DNA from: Fidelibacterota bacterium
Lineage (GTDB): Bacteria > Fidelibacterota > Marinisomatia > SCGC-AAA003-L08 > GCA-2689995
DNA: 34,078 nt
Reading direction: 5' to 3'
Assembly: GCA_014381925.1 (NCBI GenBank)
Contig: JACNKR010000042.1
Coordinates: forward strand, 1-34,078
Shown here: positions 7,701-17,900 of the stretch, one piece after another
Layout: each line of letters begins with the position of its first letter
Position numbering within the stretch: position 1 is the first letter of the stretch
Made by a program: the position numbers and the translations under genes
Notes under the pieces: generated by a model
The model's input: only the letters and a program-made list of their open reading frames with translations
Told to the model about the DNA's origin: nothing
Databases searched by the model: none

Positions 7701-8206
7701 TCTGTAGGTAGCCCAGCTCCTTTCCATTCAGGCCAACCACCTTCATAAACTAAAACATTAAAGAATCCTCTATCAAGCATAAGATAGTCAGCTAAATCTA
7801 TGCTCAGGCTACATTCTCCACCACTACAATATACAATAAGGATTTTTTCTAAATCAATATCATCCAATTGAAATTCAAATTCTTCATAATAATCAAATGG
7901 AATATTAATTGCTCCCTTAATTCTACCTTTATTAAAATCTTCTTCATCACGAGCATCAATAATAATTGATTGGTTTGTGATGCGTAAATAGTCTACTGTT
8001 TCAATAGTAATATTTAAAGGTTCGGTTAAATCTTTAGGTAAATCAAATGTAAATTCTCCATTATTATTTGTTTGAACCTCAATAGTTTCAAATATTCGTT
8101 TTTCTTTTAACAGGCTAAGAGGTGATTCCAAAAAATAATTTCGAATAAGTCCGAAAAATATTGAAAGTAAGATTAACCCAATTATTTGTTTTTGTGTATT
8201 TGTCAT
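7697..8206 (-). CDS. Membrane-anchored rhodanese-like sulfurtransferase
   Basis: The 169-residue protein has one N-terminal membrane segment (about 8-25) and a rhodanese domain (about 65-169). SIIIDARDEEDFNKGRIKGA and the active-site loop YCSGGECS are present, with catalytic-position Cys127 and a second Cys132, then YEGGWPEWKGAGLP at the C-terminus. Rhodaneses carry sulfur as a Cys persulfide. The start at 8206 (MTNTQKQ…) places the membrane segment near the N-terminus. An in-frame ATG at 8269 would add 21 residues, and neither has a clear Shine-Dalgarno. It is the first gene of the operon with the MauE/DoxX-like and Sec-containing proteins. Domain orientation (periplasmic or cytoplasmic) is not settled by sequence alone. 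Confidence 0.8.
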   Translation of the reverse strand: MTNTQKQIIGLILLSIFFGLIRNYFLESPLSLLKEKRIFETIEVQTNNNGEFTFDLPKDLTEPLNITIETVDYLRITNQSIIIDARDEEDFNKGRIKGAINIPFDYYEEFEFQLDDIDLEKILIVYCSGGECSLSIDLADYLMLDRGFFNVLVYEGGWPEWKGAGLPTE

Positions 8207-8350
8207 AAATAAAAATTTGCAAACATTTAAGAATTGCTTCAAACGAAATAAAAATAAAAAAAGTTCCATAAGTATTTAATCTTTATGTTTGTAGAAGTAC
8301 TTATAAACCAATAAATTTTCGGTCTTTGAAGCAAACTATATTTAAATGTT

Positions 8351-8424
<74 letters not shown>

Positions 8425-8456
8425 CTGATAAAAATTTTATAAATAAGGAGTAGTAA

Positions 8457-10070
8457 ATGGTAAATATGACAACAATTAGAGAGAAATCTCAATATGTTTT
8501 AGGAGCTTTTTTAGTTATATTTTTGTTAAGTATGACTTTGGGAGGATTAATTGGTGGTGCAAATATTATGGATTTAATTGTAGGTAAATTATATTTTTGG
8601 AGTGGTGATGATCATCCTCAACATTTATCTCGTTATGCAGGATATGTTGGCGATGAATGGATTGAAAGGCAAGAATTTGATAGAGAAAAATCTCGCCAAA
8701 TTAATATTCAACGAAATAATAGAGGGCAAGCATTAGATGGGCAAGCAATAATTGGTGCAGAAAATACTGCATGGAATTTGTTGGTTGATAGGGCGATTCA
8801 GAAGCCAATAATTAGTAAATTAGGTTTAGATGTTTCGCAAGATGAATTATTTGAATATATTCTTGGTGCACCAAATGATTTAAAACAATATTTTATTGGT
8901 CAAGGATTATTTGTTGATGAAAATAATAATTTTCTTTTAAGTGAATATCAAGATGCTGTACGCTCTGGGAATTTTCCACTTTTAGAAGATCAAAGATTAA
9001 ATTATGAAACAAGCGTTAAACAGTATTTACCCGGTAAAAAACTTCAAGAGTTATTCTCGGTTACAGGAAGTATAAATAATCAAGAAGTAATGCAAAATTA
9101 TTTAAATAATAATTCAAACTGTACAATTGAATATTCATATATAAATTCAAATTCAATCGATGATAGTTTAATAACAGTTTCTGATAATGAAATAGAAAAA
9201 CAATATAACGAAGATAAGAAAGATTTATACAAATTAAATCCTTCACGAACAGTTGAATATGTATTTTGGAATTTTAATCTCGCAAATATCGATTCTTCTT
9301 TGCATTCTGAAGTAAGAGATAGTATTAATGATATTTCTTACCAAATTTTAGATGAAGCAAATGTAACGGATTTATCAACAGCAGTTTCAATTGATAGCGA
9401 AGTTAGTTTAGATACAATGAATTTAACACTTGAATATGATAATCTTTCAGGAGTACCATATAAATTTGGTGCAAATAGACGATTAGTTCGTTTTGCTTTT
9501 GATAGCCCAATTGGTACTGTATCCGATATTTTTCAAGTTAAAAATGGGCAAGTAATCTGTCAGATAGTTGGTGAAAAAGAAGGAAGTTATAAGTTATTAG
9601 ATGATGTTTCTGCTTCAATAAAAAGTACATTAATTCGAGATAAAAAAATGGATTATGCAAAATCATTATTAGAAGAAGCTCAAAAAAATGCATTATCAAC
9701 TGCTGAAATTGCGAATGCAAATGAATTAATTAAATATGAATCAGATGTTTCTGGTACTTTAGGTAGTAGTTTTAAAAGTATTGGTAGTAGTTCAACATTG
9801 AAAGGTACATTAAAAGCAATGGAAGTTGGAGAGACATCTGGAATAATTGAAGTCTCTTATAATGCGGTAATTGTTTCAATGATCGAGAAAGATGAATTCA
9901 ATGAAGATGATTTTGCAATTCAAAAATCAGATTTAAGAAAAGAATTATTAGATGGTAAAAAATATCAAAAATACAATGATCGAATTTTTGGATATCCACT
10001 TTATAATGAATATCTTACAAGTGTAAAAGAAGATATTAAAATAGTAGATTACCGGAGTAAAATTTATTAA
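8457..10070 (+). CDS. SurA/PpiD-type periplasmic peptidyl-prolyl isomerase or chaperone, membrane-anchored
   Basis: The 537-residue protein opens with TTIREKSQYVLGAFLVIFLL and a single transmembrane segment (about 14-35), then a long hydrophilic region. This is the PpiD architecture: an inner-membrane anchor with a periplasmic chaperone part. A SurA-N-like helical region spans about residues 60-210, and a PPIase/parvulin-like part is probable around 240-390 but diverged. PpiD proteins assist folding of exported outer-membrane and secreted proteins, which suits a genome rich in T9SS cargo. AAGGAG at 8445-8450 is 6 bases before ATG 8457, favouring it over ATG 8466. The gene converges with the endonuclease gene with only 10 bases between stops. 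Confidence 0.75.
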   Translation: MVNMTTIREKSQYVLGAFLVIFLLSMTLGGLIGGANIMDLIVGKLYFWSGDDHPQHLSRYAGYVGDEWIERQEFDREKSRQINIQRNNRGQALDGQAIIGAENTAWNLLVDRAIQKPIISKLGLDVSQDELFEYILGAPNDLKQYFIGQGLFVDENNNFLLSEYQDAVRSGNFPLLEDQRLNYETSVKQYLPGKKLQELFSVTGSINNQEVMQNYLNNNSNCTIEYSYINSNSIDDSLITVSDNEIEKQYNEDKKDLYKLNPSRTVEYVFWNFNLANIDSSLHSEVRDSINDISYQILDEANVTDLSTAVSIDSEVSLDTMNLTLEYDNLSGVPYKFGANRRLVRFAFDSPIGTVSDIFQVKNGQVICQIVGEKEGSYKLLDDVSASIKSTLIRDKKMDYAKSLLEEAQKNALSTAEIANANELIKYESDVSGTLGSSFKSIGSSSTLKGTLKAMEVGETSGIIEVSYNAVIVSMIEKDEFNEDDFAIQKSDLRKELLDGKKYQKYNDRIFGYPLYNEYLTSVKEDIKIVDYRSKIY

Positions 10071-10080
10071 TAGATTTTTA

Positions 10081-12069
10081 TTAGTCGCCTAGTATTAGTC
10101 CGACAATAATTACAACATCTACCACATTTATCGCCAAGTCTTGGTTAATATCAGCAACAAGAAACTGATCCGGATTTGGCGATTCTATTTCCAATATAAA
10201 TCCTACAATTTGAACTATATCGACGACATTAATTAAGTTATCAAAATTTACATCACCAAGTAAACTATTACATGAATATCCATTCCCTCCACATACTCCA
10301 CATTCATCAATCTCATTCGGATAAAAACAGTTTTCAAATCCAGGCGTACCTGCATCTCCTGTACCAAAACTTAAATTTGATTCCTGCCAATTGGATGCAA
10401 TTAAATTATCTGAATATAAATCGATTAACGCCATCGAGGAGCCATTGCCAAATGGAAATTGATTACCGCTATCCCAACTTATTGAATCTGCAATAAATCC
10501 TTCTGGGCTAACCAAAATTAGTTCATCGCCTGCGTTTGCAAGATATATTCCAGAATATTGAAGGGGGATCTCTAACCCGCCGTTAGAATTAAAATTTGAA
10601 TTGTTTCCAAATACGGCATAGGTATCATTAGAAATTACAATATTTTCTAAAATTAAAAAATCATCTGTATCTTTATCTTTTATTGTCCAGTTTTTAAAAT
10701 TGATAGGAATTTCATTATCAATATAAATTTCAAACCATTCACCATTTGCATCAGAAGTGGCTTGTGGATTAACCATTACTTCTGTAATAATTACTTTTGG
10801 GAAATCATTATCCTCAACATTTAATATAAATGTACTTGGATTACCGATAAAAACTGAATCACCACCAAACACTTGATCAATTTCTAAAATTAAATTTTCA
10901 GGACCTTCATATATATCATCATCTGTCAGCGAAATAAAGAAAGTTTGACTTTGAATTGATCCAACATTAAAAAAGAATTCATTTGTTGAAAGTGAGTATT
11001 CAGATTCATTCAAACTTCCATTTCCAATACTAATAAAAACTTGAGTATTTTGATCTGGTGAAGGGTTAGCGATATTAATTTGAACTGGAATTGTAGAATT
11101 AGATTCATTAATTGTTATTTGACTTACATCAAATGAAACTTGAGTATTTGTTGAATTTTCTTGGTAATACCAAATTCGCCTTGCTAAAGTAGAATCCATT
11201 ACAAATGGGTTTTTTAAATTATGTTGATGTATTGCAATTTCTTCAGTTCGAGCAAATTCAGCATCATCAACAGGGTCAGAGTAATGCCAGTCTAATAAAA
11301 TAGATTTTTGTATATTCCAAAAATCTACATCTGCAGAATCTTCATAAATAGAATAGAAATAAAACATTGCTCTAGCTACATTTCCTTTATGTGCTTCTTT
11401 TGGTTCAAATTTTTCAGAATTGGGTTGGTTTGGTGGGTTAAATTTTTCAGCATATTCATCAATGTTTGATTGAGGAATTTCAAGTAAAATTTCAGAATTT
11501 CTATACCATTTATGAGTATCATTATCTGGAATATCGGCAAAAGGATCATTTCCTCGAGATGAATTTACATTATCTTTCGTTGGAAATAAATGGTGTAAAT
11601 CTGATTTGGGATTTCCATATTCAGCACCTTTGCTTCTTGGCCAAGTATGCTCTACATTCATTCCTTTATAATAGGCTTCAACACTAGGATCATTCTCTGA
11701 AATCCAACTTCCACCATTATTTATGCAAATTGAATTATTATTTGTTTCGTCACAATTTGAGTTTCCGTTAGTACAATTACAATAACCACCAACCATTTGA
11801 ATTGAGTATCCAGAATAAACACCAGATACAATACTGTTTTCATTATCTAATGATGAGAAAATGATATCCCGTGAATTATCATAGGAAGGAACTGTTGCAG
11901 GTGTAAAGTTTTGTTGAACAAAATATAATAAATTATCTTCCGTTAATCCATCGCCAACTATCTCATTTTCAATAGCAAATAATTGAAATGTGAATATTGA
12001 TAAAAATAAAATTAATAAATAATTTGATTTTGATTGAAATAAATCAATTTTTGAATGGTGTTTAGTCAT
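10081..12069 (-). CDS. Secreted endonuclease I family nuclease with Calx-beta, lamin-tail and dockerin-like modules
   Basis: The 662-residue protein starts with a signal peptide (about 1-32). The nuclease domain (about 40-300) has the endonuclease I/NucM signatures NVEHTWPRS (138-146), DLHHLFPT (157-164) and NSSRGNDPF (169-177), with the putative catalytic His in the first. A Cys-rich insertion (97-116, four Cys) sits just before the active site. A Calx-beta-like domain (about 310-428) contains DDDIYEGPE. A lamin-tail-like domain (about 430-575) contains ITEVMVNPQ and GEWFEIY. A CGVCGG linker precedes a dockerin-like pair (about 601-660: GDVNFDNLINVVDIVQIVGF and ADINQDLAINVVDVVIIVGL). GGAGAA lies just before the ATG. 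Extracellular degradation of DNA or RNA for nutrients is the likely role. It ends with the dockerin-like module, without a type A sorting domain. Confidence 0.88.
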   Translation of the reverse strand: MTKHHSKIDLFQSKSNYLLILFLSIFTFQLFAIENEIVGDGLTEDNLLYFVQQNFTPATVPSYDNSRDIIFSSLDNENSIVSGVYSGYSIQMVGGYCNCTNGNSNCDETNNNSICINNGGSWISENDPSVEAYYKGMNVEHTWPRSKGAEYGNPKSDLHHLFPTKDNVNSSRGNDPFADIPDNDTHKWYRNSEILLEIPQSNIDEYAEKFNPPNQPNSEKFEPKEAHKGNVARAMFYFYSIYEDSADVDFWNIQKSILLDWHYSDPVDDAEFARTEEIAIHQHNLKNPFVMDSTLARRIWYYQENSTNTQVSFDVSQITINESNSTIPVQINIANPSPDQNTQVFISIGNGSLNESEYSLSTNEFFFNVGSIQSQTFFISLTDDDIYEGPENLILEIDQVFGGDSVFIGNPSTFILNVEDNDFPKVIITEVMVNPQATSDANGEWFEIYIDNEIPINFKNWTIKDKDTDDFLILENIVISNDTYAVFGNNSNFNSNGGLEIPLQYSGIYLANAGDELILVSPEGFIADSISWDSGNQFPFGNGSSMALIDLYSDNLIASNWQESNLSFGTGDAGTPGFENCFYPNEIDECGVCGGNGYSCNSLLGDVNFDNLINVVDIVQIVGFILEIESPNPDQFLVADINQDLAINVVDVVIIVGLILGD

Positions 12070-12106
12070 AATATTCTCCGCATATTTTATTCAATTTGGG
12101 AGGGAC

Positions 12107-12150
12107 AACGAGTAATTATGCTCGTTTGCTATGTTTTATACATATATAAT
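12107..12150 (+). promoter_or_regulatory. Inverted repeat and candidate promoter in the divergent endonuclease/aroE gap
   Basis: The 107-base gap between divergent genes contains a 6-base-pair inverted repeat, AACGAG (12107-12112) and CTCGTT (12121-12126). It is followed by a TATAAT box at 12145-12150, 26 bases before aroE. No strong -35 box was found. The palindrome could be an operator or chance. Confidence 0.3.
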
Positions 12151-12176
12151 TTAGGAATAAAATTAGGAAGTGAAAT

Positions 12177-13052
12177 ATGAGTAATTTAACATTAATGGAA
12201 ACAAGGAAATCAGTTAAAGAATTTGCAGTGATAGGTGACCCTGTGGAGCATAGTTTAAGTCCTATTTTACATAATGAAGTTTTTAGGCAGATTAATTTAA
12301 ATGCTAATTACACAAAACAATTTGTGGGGAAAAATAATCTTGACGATTTTATAATTAAGTTAAAAAATGGCAAATTTAATGGTATCAATATCACAATACC
12401 ACATAAAACGAATATAATTAATAAATGTGATAACTTGAATCCTCGAGCGGGCGAAATTGGTGCGATAAACTGTGTGTCATATAAAAATAATAAATTATGG
12501 GGATTTAACACCGATTGGTTTGGTTTTACTATGTTACTTAAAGCTAATAATATTGATGTTTTGGGTAAATCAATTTTAATTATAGGTGCCGGAGGAGTTG
12601 CGTATTCAATACTTTATTCTCTTTTAAAGGCTAATGCAGAAATTATATATATAAATAATAGAACAAATGAGAATACTAAAAAGTTAATTCTAAATTTTGA
12701 TTTAATAAAATATAACTCAAAAATAGAAGAATTAAATAATATAGGTCTCAAAAATAAAAAAATTGATGTTATTATTAATTGTACCCCTTTAGGCATGGTT
12801 CCTTATTTAAATAATTCCCCAATTTCTGCTGAATTAATTCTTCCAACACATATCATAATTGATACAATTTACACCCCTTTAAAAACACAACTATTAATAG
12901 ATTCTGAACAAAGAGGTGCTAAAATTATTAATGGTTTAGACATGTTTATTTACCAAGGATTATCATCGATTGATATTTGGTATGGCGAAGATATAAGTAA
13001 AAAAGTAAATTATAATTTAATTAAAGAAAAATTAATTGAACAATTATGTTAG
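12177..13052 (+). CDS. aroE: Shikimate 5-dehydrogenase
   Basis: AroE reduces 3-dehydroshikimate to shikimate with NADPH, the fourth step of the shikimate pathway in the cytoplasm. The 291-residue protein has the substrate motif EHSLSP (24-29), the catalytic Lys in NITIPHKTN (Lys77), the catalytic-partner Asp in GFNTDWFGF (Asp113), and the nucleotide-binding GAGGVAYS loop (137-144). C-terminal NGLDMFIYQGL is also typical. AGGAAG lies 6 bases upstream of the ATG. The length is near the usual 270-290. The 3' end overlaps aroC by 7 bases, so the two are translationally coupled. Confidence 0.95.
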   Translation: MSNLTLMETRKSVKEFAVIGDPVEHSLSPILHNEVFRQINLNANYTKQFVGKNNLDDFIIKLKNGKFNGINITIPHKTNIINKCDNLNPRAGEIGAINCVSYKNNKLWGFNTDWFGFTMLLKANNIDVLGKSILIIGAGGVAYSILYSLLKANAEIIYINNRTNENTKKLILNFDLIKYNSKIEELNNIGLKNKKIDVIINCTPLGMVPYLNNSPISAELILPTHIIIDTIYTPLKTQLLIDSEQRGAKIINGLDMFIYQGLSSIDIWYGEDISKKVNYNLIKEKLIEQLC

Positions 13053-14206
13053 CAAAAATTAATTACCTTACATCTGGTGAATCTCATGGACAAGGTCTAT
13101 TGGGGATTTTAGATGGTATTCCAGCAGGATTAGAAATCTCTGAAACTGAAATTAGAAATCAATTAGCAAGGCGGCAAATGGGGTATGGGAGAGGTGGTCG
13201 AATGAAAATTGAAACTGATTATGCAGAAATTTGGGGTGGAGTAAGGCATGGTAAAACACTCGGATCACCAATTGGTTTAGTCTTAAAAAATAAAGATTGG
13301 GAAAACTGGATAAATAAAATGTCTGTTGAACCTAATGATCAACCTGGAAAAAAAGTAACTCTACCGCGACCAGGACATGCAGATTTAGCCGGATTATTGA
13401 AGTATGATCATGATGATATTCGTAATATTTTAGAACGAGCATCTGCTAGAGAAACTGCAATGCGAGTTGCATTAGGTACGGTATGTCGGAAATTATTAAG
13501 TGAAATTGGTATTACAATTGGGTCTAGGGTGACTCAAATTCATGACATTATTGATGATTCAATTATACCGTTAGAATTAACACCTGAAAAATTAAATCAA
13601 AAAGTTGACGCTTCACCTGTTAGATGTTTAAATAGTGATGTCGAAAAAAGTATGATGAATATAATTGATAAAGCTAAAGCTGATGGCGATTCTGTCGGTG
13701 GAGTTTTTGAAATTATTGCAACAGGGCTACCTTATGGTTTGGGGTCTTACACGCAGTGGAATAAAAAGCTTCATGCTCGAATTTCAGAATCCATTATGTC
13801 TATTAATGCTTTTAAGGGAGTTGAAATTGGTACAGGGTTTGCTCAAGCTGGAAAATTCGGGAGTGAAGTTCATGATGAAATTGGGTGGAATGTAAATAAA
13901 TTTACACGATACACAAATAACTCAGGTGGAATAGAAGGTGGCATGAGTACTGCTCAGCCATTATTAATTAAGGCGGTTATGAAACCAATTCCAACATTAA
14001 TTAAGCCATTACGATCTGTAGATTTTAATACTAAAAAAGAAGAAAATGCACATAAAGAACGAACAGACTCTTGTGCAGTTCCCGCAGCATCAATTGTTGC
14101 TGAAAGTATGGTTTGCTTTGTTCTTGCAGATGCAATTTTAGAAAAATTTGGTGGCGATTCAATGAGTCAATTAAAAGCGCATATTAAAATTAGCGGTAAA
14201 TATTAA
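13046..14206 (+). CDS. aroC: Chorismate synthase
   Basis: AroC converts 5-enolpyruvylshikimate 3-phosphate to chorismate using reduced FMN as cofactor, the last step of the shared aromatic pathway. The 386-residue protein starts MLAKINYLTSGESHGQGL, containing the first signature (GESHG). It has the RASARETAMRVALGTV signature near residues 131-146 and ends with RTDSCAVPAASIVAESM and a FGGDS segment. All are characteristic of the family. The length fits the roughly 385-390-residue subgroup. It overlaps aroE, forming a two-gene aromatic unit. Confidence 0.96.
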   Translation: MLAKINYLTSGESHGQGLLGILDGIPAGLEISETEIRNQLARRQMGYGRGGRMKIETDYAEIWGGVRHGKTLGSPIGLVLKNKDWENWINKMSVEPNDQPGKKVTLPRPGHADLAGLLKYDHDDIRNILERASARETAMRVALGTVCRKLLSEIGITIGSRVTQIHDIIDDSIIPLELTPEKLNQKVDASPVRCLNSDVEKSMMNIIDKAKADGDSVGGVFEIIATGLPYGLGSYTQWNKKLHARISESIMSINAFKGVEIGTGFAQAGKFGSEVHDEIGWNVNKFTRYTNNSGGIEGGMSTAQPLLIKAVMKPIPTLIKPLRSVDFNTKKEENAHKERTDSCAVPAASIVAESMVCFVLADAILEKFGGDSMSQLKAHIKISGKY

Positions 14207-14259
14207 GTATTGCATCTTTACTATTTTTATGAAATTTTTTACAATATTAATTTTAAACT

Positions 14260-14859
14260 ATGAAAAATAATACAATTGTAATTGCTACACATAATAAAAA
14301 TAAACTTTCTGAAATGAAATTTATTTTAAAGCCACTTGGAATGAATATTAAATCATTATTTGATTTTCCTGAAGTTGGTGATATTCCTGAAACGGGAAAT
14401 TCACTAGAAGAGAATGCATTAATTAAAGCAAAAACTGTTTATAAATTAACTGGATTCTCTGCACTTTCTGATGATACTGGATTAGAAGTAGATGCATTAA
14501 ATGGTGAACCGGGGGTTTACTCAGCAAGATGGGCAGGTGAAAATTGTTCATATTCAGACAATGTAAATAAATTAATAAGTAAAATAAAACTAATTTCAGT
14601 ATATAGAAGAAATGCTCAATTTAGAACCGTAATGGCATTTGTGAATAAAAATGTGGAACACACAGAAGAAGGCATCATAAAAGGATTGATTTTAGATACT
14701 GCAAAAGGGGTTGGTGGATTTGGTTATGACCCCGTATTTTATATACCTATGAAAAGAAAAACTTTTGCAGAAATGTCACTCGATGAAAAGGGGAAAATAT
14801 CACATAGAGGACTTGCACTAAATAATATGTTAACTTATTTAAAAACAAATTTTGTATAA
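14260..14859 (+). CDS. rdgB: Non-canonical purine NTP pyrophosphatase (RdgB/HAM1 family)
   Basis: This house-cleaning enzyme hydrolyses dITP, ITP and XTP to the monophosphates, preventing their incorporation. The 199-residue length is standard. Visible motifs are IATHNKNKLSEM near the N-terminus (NTP-binding T-x-N-x-x-K), SALSDDTGLEVDALNGEPGV with the metal-binding acidic residues, YSARWAG, VGGFGYDPVFY, and the C-terminal SHRGLAL. It follows aroC after 53 bases on the same strand and may share its transcript. Confidence 0.95.
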   Translation: MKNNTIVIATHNKNKLSEMKFILKPLGMNIKSLFDFPEVGDIPETGNSLEENALIKAKTVYKLTGFSALSDDTGLEVDALNGEPGVYSARWAGENCSYSDNVNKLISKIKLISVYRRNAQFRTVMAFVNKNVEHTEEGIIKGLILDTAKGVGGFGYDPVFYIPMKRKTFAEMSLDEKGKISHRGLALNNMLTYLKTNFV

Positions 14860-14918
14860 AAATTATACTCTCAATAATAAAAACCGGAGAAACCGCCTAG
14901 CGAATAATTGTTAACGCT

Positions 14919-17900
14919 TTGACGGATATAAACTTTAAAATTAATATTATTAATCGCAATATTGTGAAGGGGGTGTATTACGCCCTTTTTTTGTTAATTA
15001 TGAGTAGTAAAATTTTTTCTGCTGACAAGCCTTTCACACAGCCTATTATTCCTCAAAAAAAACTTATTTATTTTCTTGATCCATTTCCTGAAATAAAAAA
15101 AACGATGGTTAAAACAGATATTGATAGTACATGGAATTATCATTTTGTTGACCCTAACAATAATAAAAAAGCAGAAGTATTAATTAAAAAAGTAACAATT
15201 GTAACTGAAGATGCTTTAATTGAAAATGGATATATTGTAAGAATGCTTCACATGAATAAAGATTTAATACCACCCACAGTATTCAATTTAAAATGGTATA
15301 AAAAACAATCTTTTTGGTTAAATACAGAAAAGAAATTCAGAAAAAAAGTAATTGAGCGATTTACAAAAAAAAATAAAAGAAAGAAAAGGGGAAGGAATAG
15401 CGGATTTAATATTGATGTTGTAAAAGTTGGCGATACTCAGGTGAGTTTAAATATAAGTGGTCGAATTAGTATAAATGGAGATTTAGTATTTAAAGAGCAA
15501 GATTTACAATATAGCTCTCAATATCAAAGTAATAATGATTGGGATTTAGAAATTGAACAAACTCAAAATTTCACAATTAATGGAAAAATTGGTGATAAAT
15601 TTAATATTAAAATAAAACAAGACTCAGAAGCTGATTTTGATTTTGAAAATGATATGTCCATTACTTACCATGCAGATGAAGATGATATTTTACAAAATTT
15701 TGAAGCAGGAAATATTGGTTTTAGTTTTCAAGATGGAGCAACATTAATTAATAAAGGGGGAGGCTCGAGTAATAATGGTTTATTTGGCTTTAAAATGGGG
15801 CATCAGTTTGGTCCATTAAAAATTAATACAATTCTTGCCCAAGAAAATTCACAAAAACAGGTGAAAACAATTTCGGGTTCTGAACAAGCTCAAGAGGTTT
15901 TTTTTAATGATTATGATTATGTGAAAGATAGATTATTTTTTATTGATGAAATTTATCGTTTTAATTTTTATCCATTAGATTCAAATTTAAATTTTTCTTA
16001 TTTTCAAGATTTAGAAATTGATAAGATTCAAGTTTATAAAACAACCAACACCGTTGAAGGTAGTGTTGTAAATGCAACAGCATTTTATAATTTGGAAACT
16101 GAAGATGCAATTCAGTCAGAATCTGGAATTTGGGTGAGGATGGAACAAGGGAGAGATTTTAATTATTCTCCACGTATGGGGTATATACAACTTCAGTCAA
16201 CATTATCAAATGAAGCTATAGCTGTAACTTATATTACTGTTTCCGGAGATACTATCGGAAATTATTTAAGTGATATTGCACCTACAGATTCTGAAGTAAA
16301 ACTCCGATTAATTAAATCAAGAGGAAGGTCAGACCCGTCCAAAGTAACATGGCCATTAATGATGAAAAATGCATATTATATTGGTGGTAGTGGTACAGAT
16401 TATTCTCAAATTGAGGTTGATGTATTATGGGTTAATGGTGAAACAGGATTAGATCCAAGCCCAACAGGAAGTAGTAGTCGGTTTTTAAATTTATTTGGAT
16501 TAGATACTCGAACATACCAAAATGGGGGTTTCACACTAGGACCGGATAATATAATTGACAATTACCCAAGTATAATTGATACGCTAAATGGTATATTAAT
16601 GTTTCCTACACATTTACCATTTGCATACCATGAAGGCTCTAAATTTTATATTGACAGTGATGGATATCATTTTTACCCTTTAGATGAAAATCTTGAAATT
16701 CCAGATACATTAACATTTGGTTCAAGTAATAATGAATTACAAGAAATATTACCAGAATTAAATGATTTTGATGGTGATTATAAATGCAGTGAAGAAATTG
16801 AAGAATGTGGACCTGCGATGTATTTTTCAAGTAATATGAGTGATATTATTTCTGAACATGAATTTATTATTAAGGTGGTTAAAAAAGAGCAATCTTCTTC
16901 TATCAATTTAGGATTTATGATAGTAGAAGGAAGTGATGAAGTTTCTGTTAATGGAAAAAAAATGACTCGTGGTTCAGATTATGAAATAGATAGCTTTAGT
17001 AATGAAATAAGATTTATTGGTGATGCAAAAACTATTGTAATGGATCCAAATGTTGAAATAGTCATTTCTTATGAAGATCATAATTTATTTAATTTTGATA
17101 ATCGGTTTATTGCTGGTTCTTCAATGAGATGGGATTTTACAGATAATATTTTTCTTGGAGGTACTGCACTTTATTATGATCAATCAATAATTGATAAAAA
17201 AGTTGAAGTTGGTCGTGAACCAATGCGGAATTTTATTTGGGATCTAAATGGAACTTATCAACGAGATTTAAATTTTGTTACTCAAATGGTTGATAGGCTA
17301 CCATTAATTAAGACCTCAAATCCATCAACTATTAAATTTAATGGTGAAGTAGCTCAGGTAATTAGTAATCCAAATTCTATAGAATCTGGAATTGCTTATA
17401 TTGATGATTTTGAAAGTTCAAAACATACATCTTCTCCTTCAATTAAGGCCGCCTTTTTTAGTAAATCGGGTCCACCATTAGAACTTGATGCAACGGGAAA
17501 ACCTTCTTTAGGTCAATCTGAAATGATTGAAGATATTGGATTAATTAATTGGTATAATCCATATTGCCAAGTAGCAACAAATAATATTTGGCCTGACAAA
17601 GCAACTTCTGGAATCTCCGGAGATCAAAAAACAATTACTTTAAATTTAGTAACCAATTTAACTGAAGATAGGAATAGCGCAGGTATTTTTACATATTTGA
17701 ATGAGTATGATCAAAATTTAGAAAATAAAAAATATGTGGATTTATGGATAAATGATTCTGGAATTAATAGTGATAATTTTAATCTTCATATCGATTTAGG
17801 ATTATTAAGTGAAGATGCTAACCAAAATGGAGAATTAGATTCGGAAGAAGATATTTATTTTGGCAATGGAATTATTGAGGAGGATGAAGATACTGGATTA

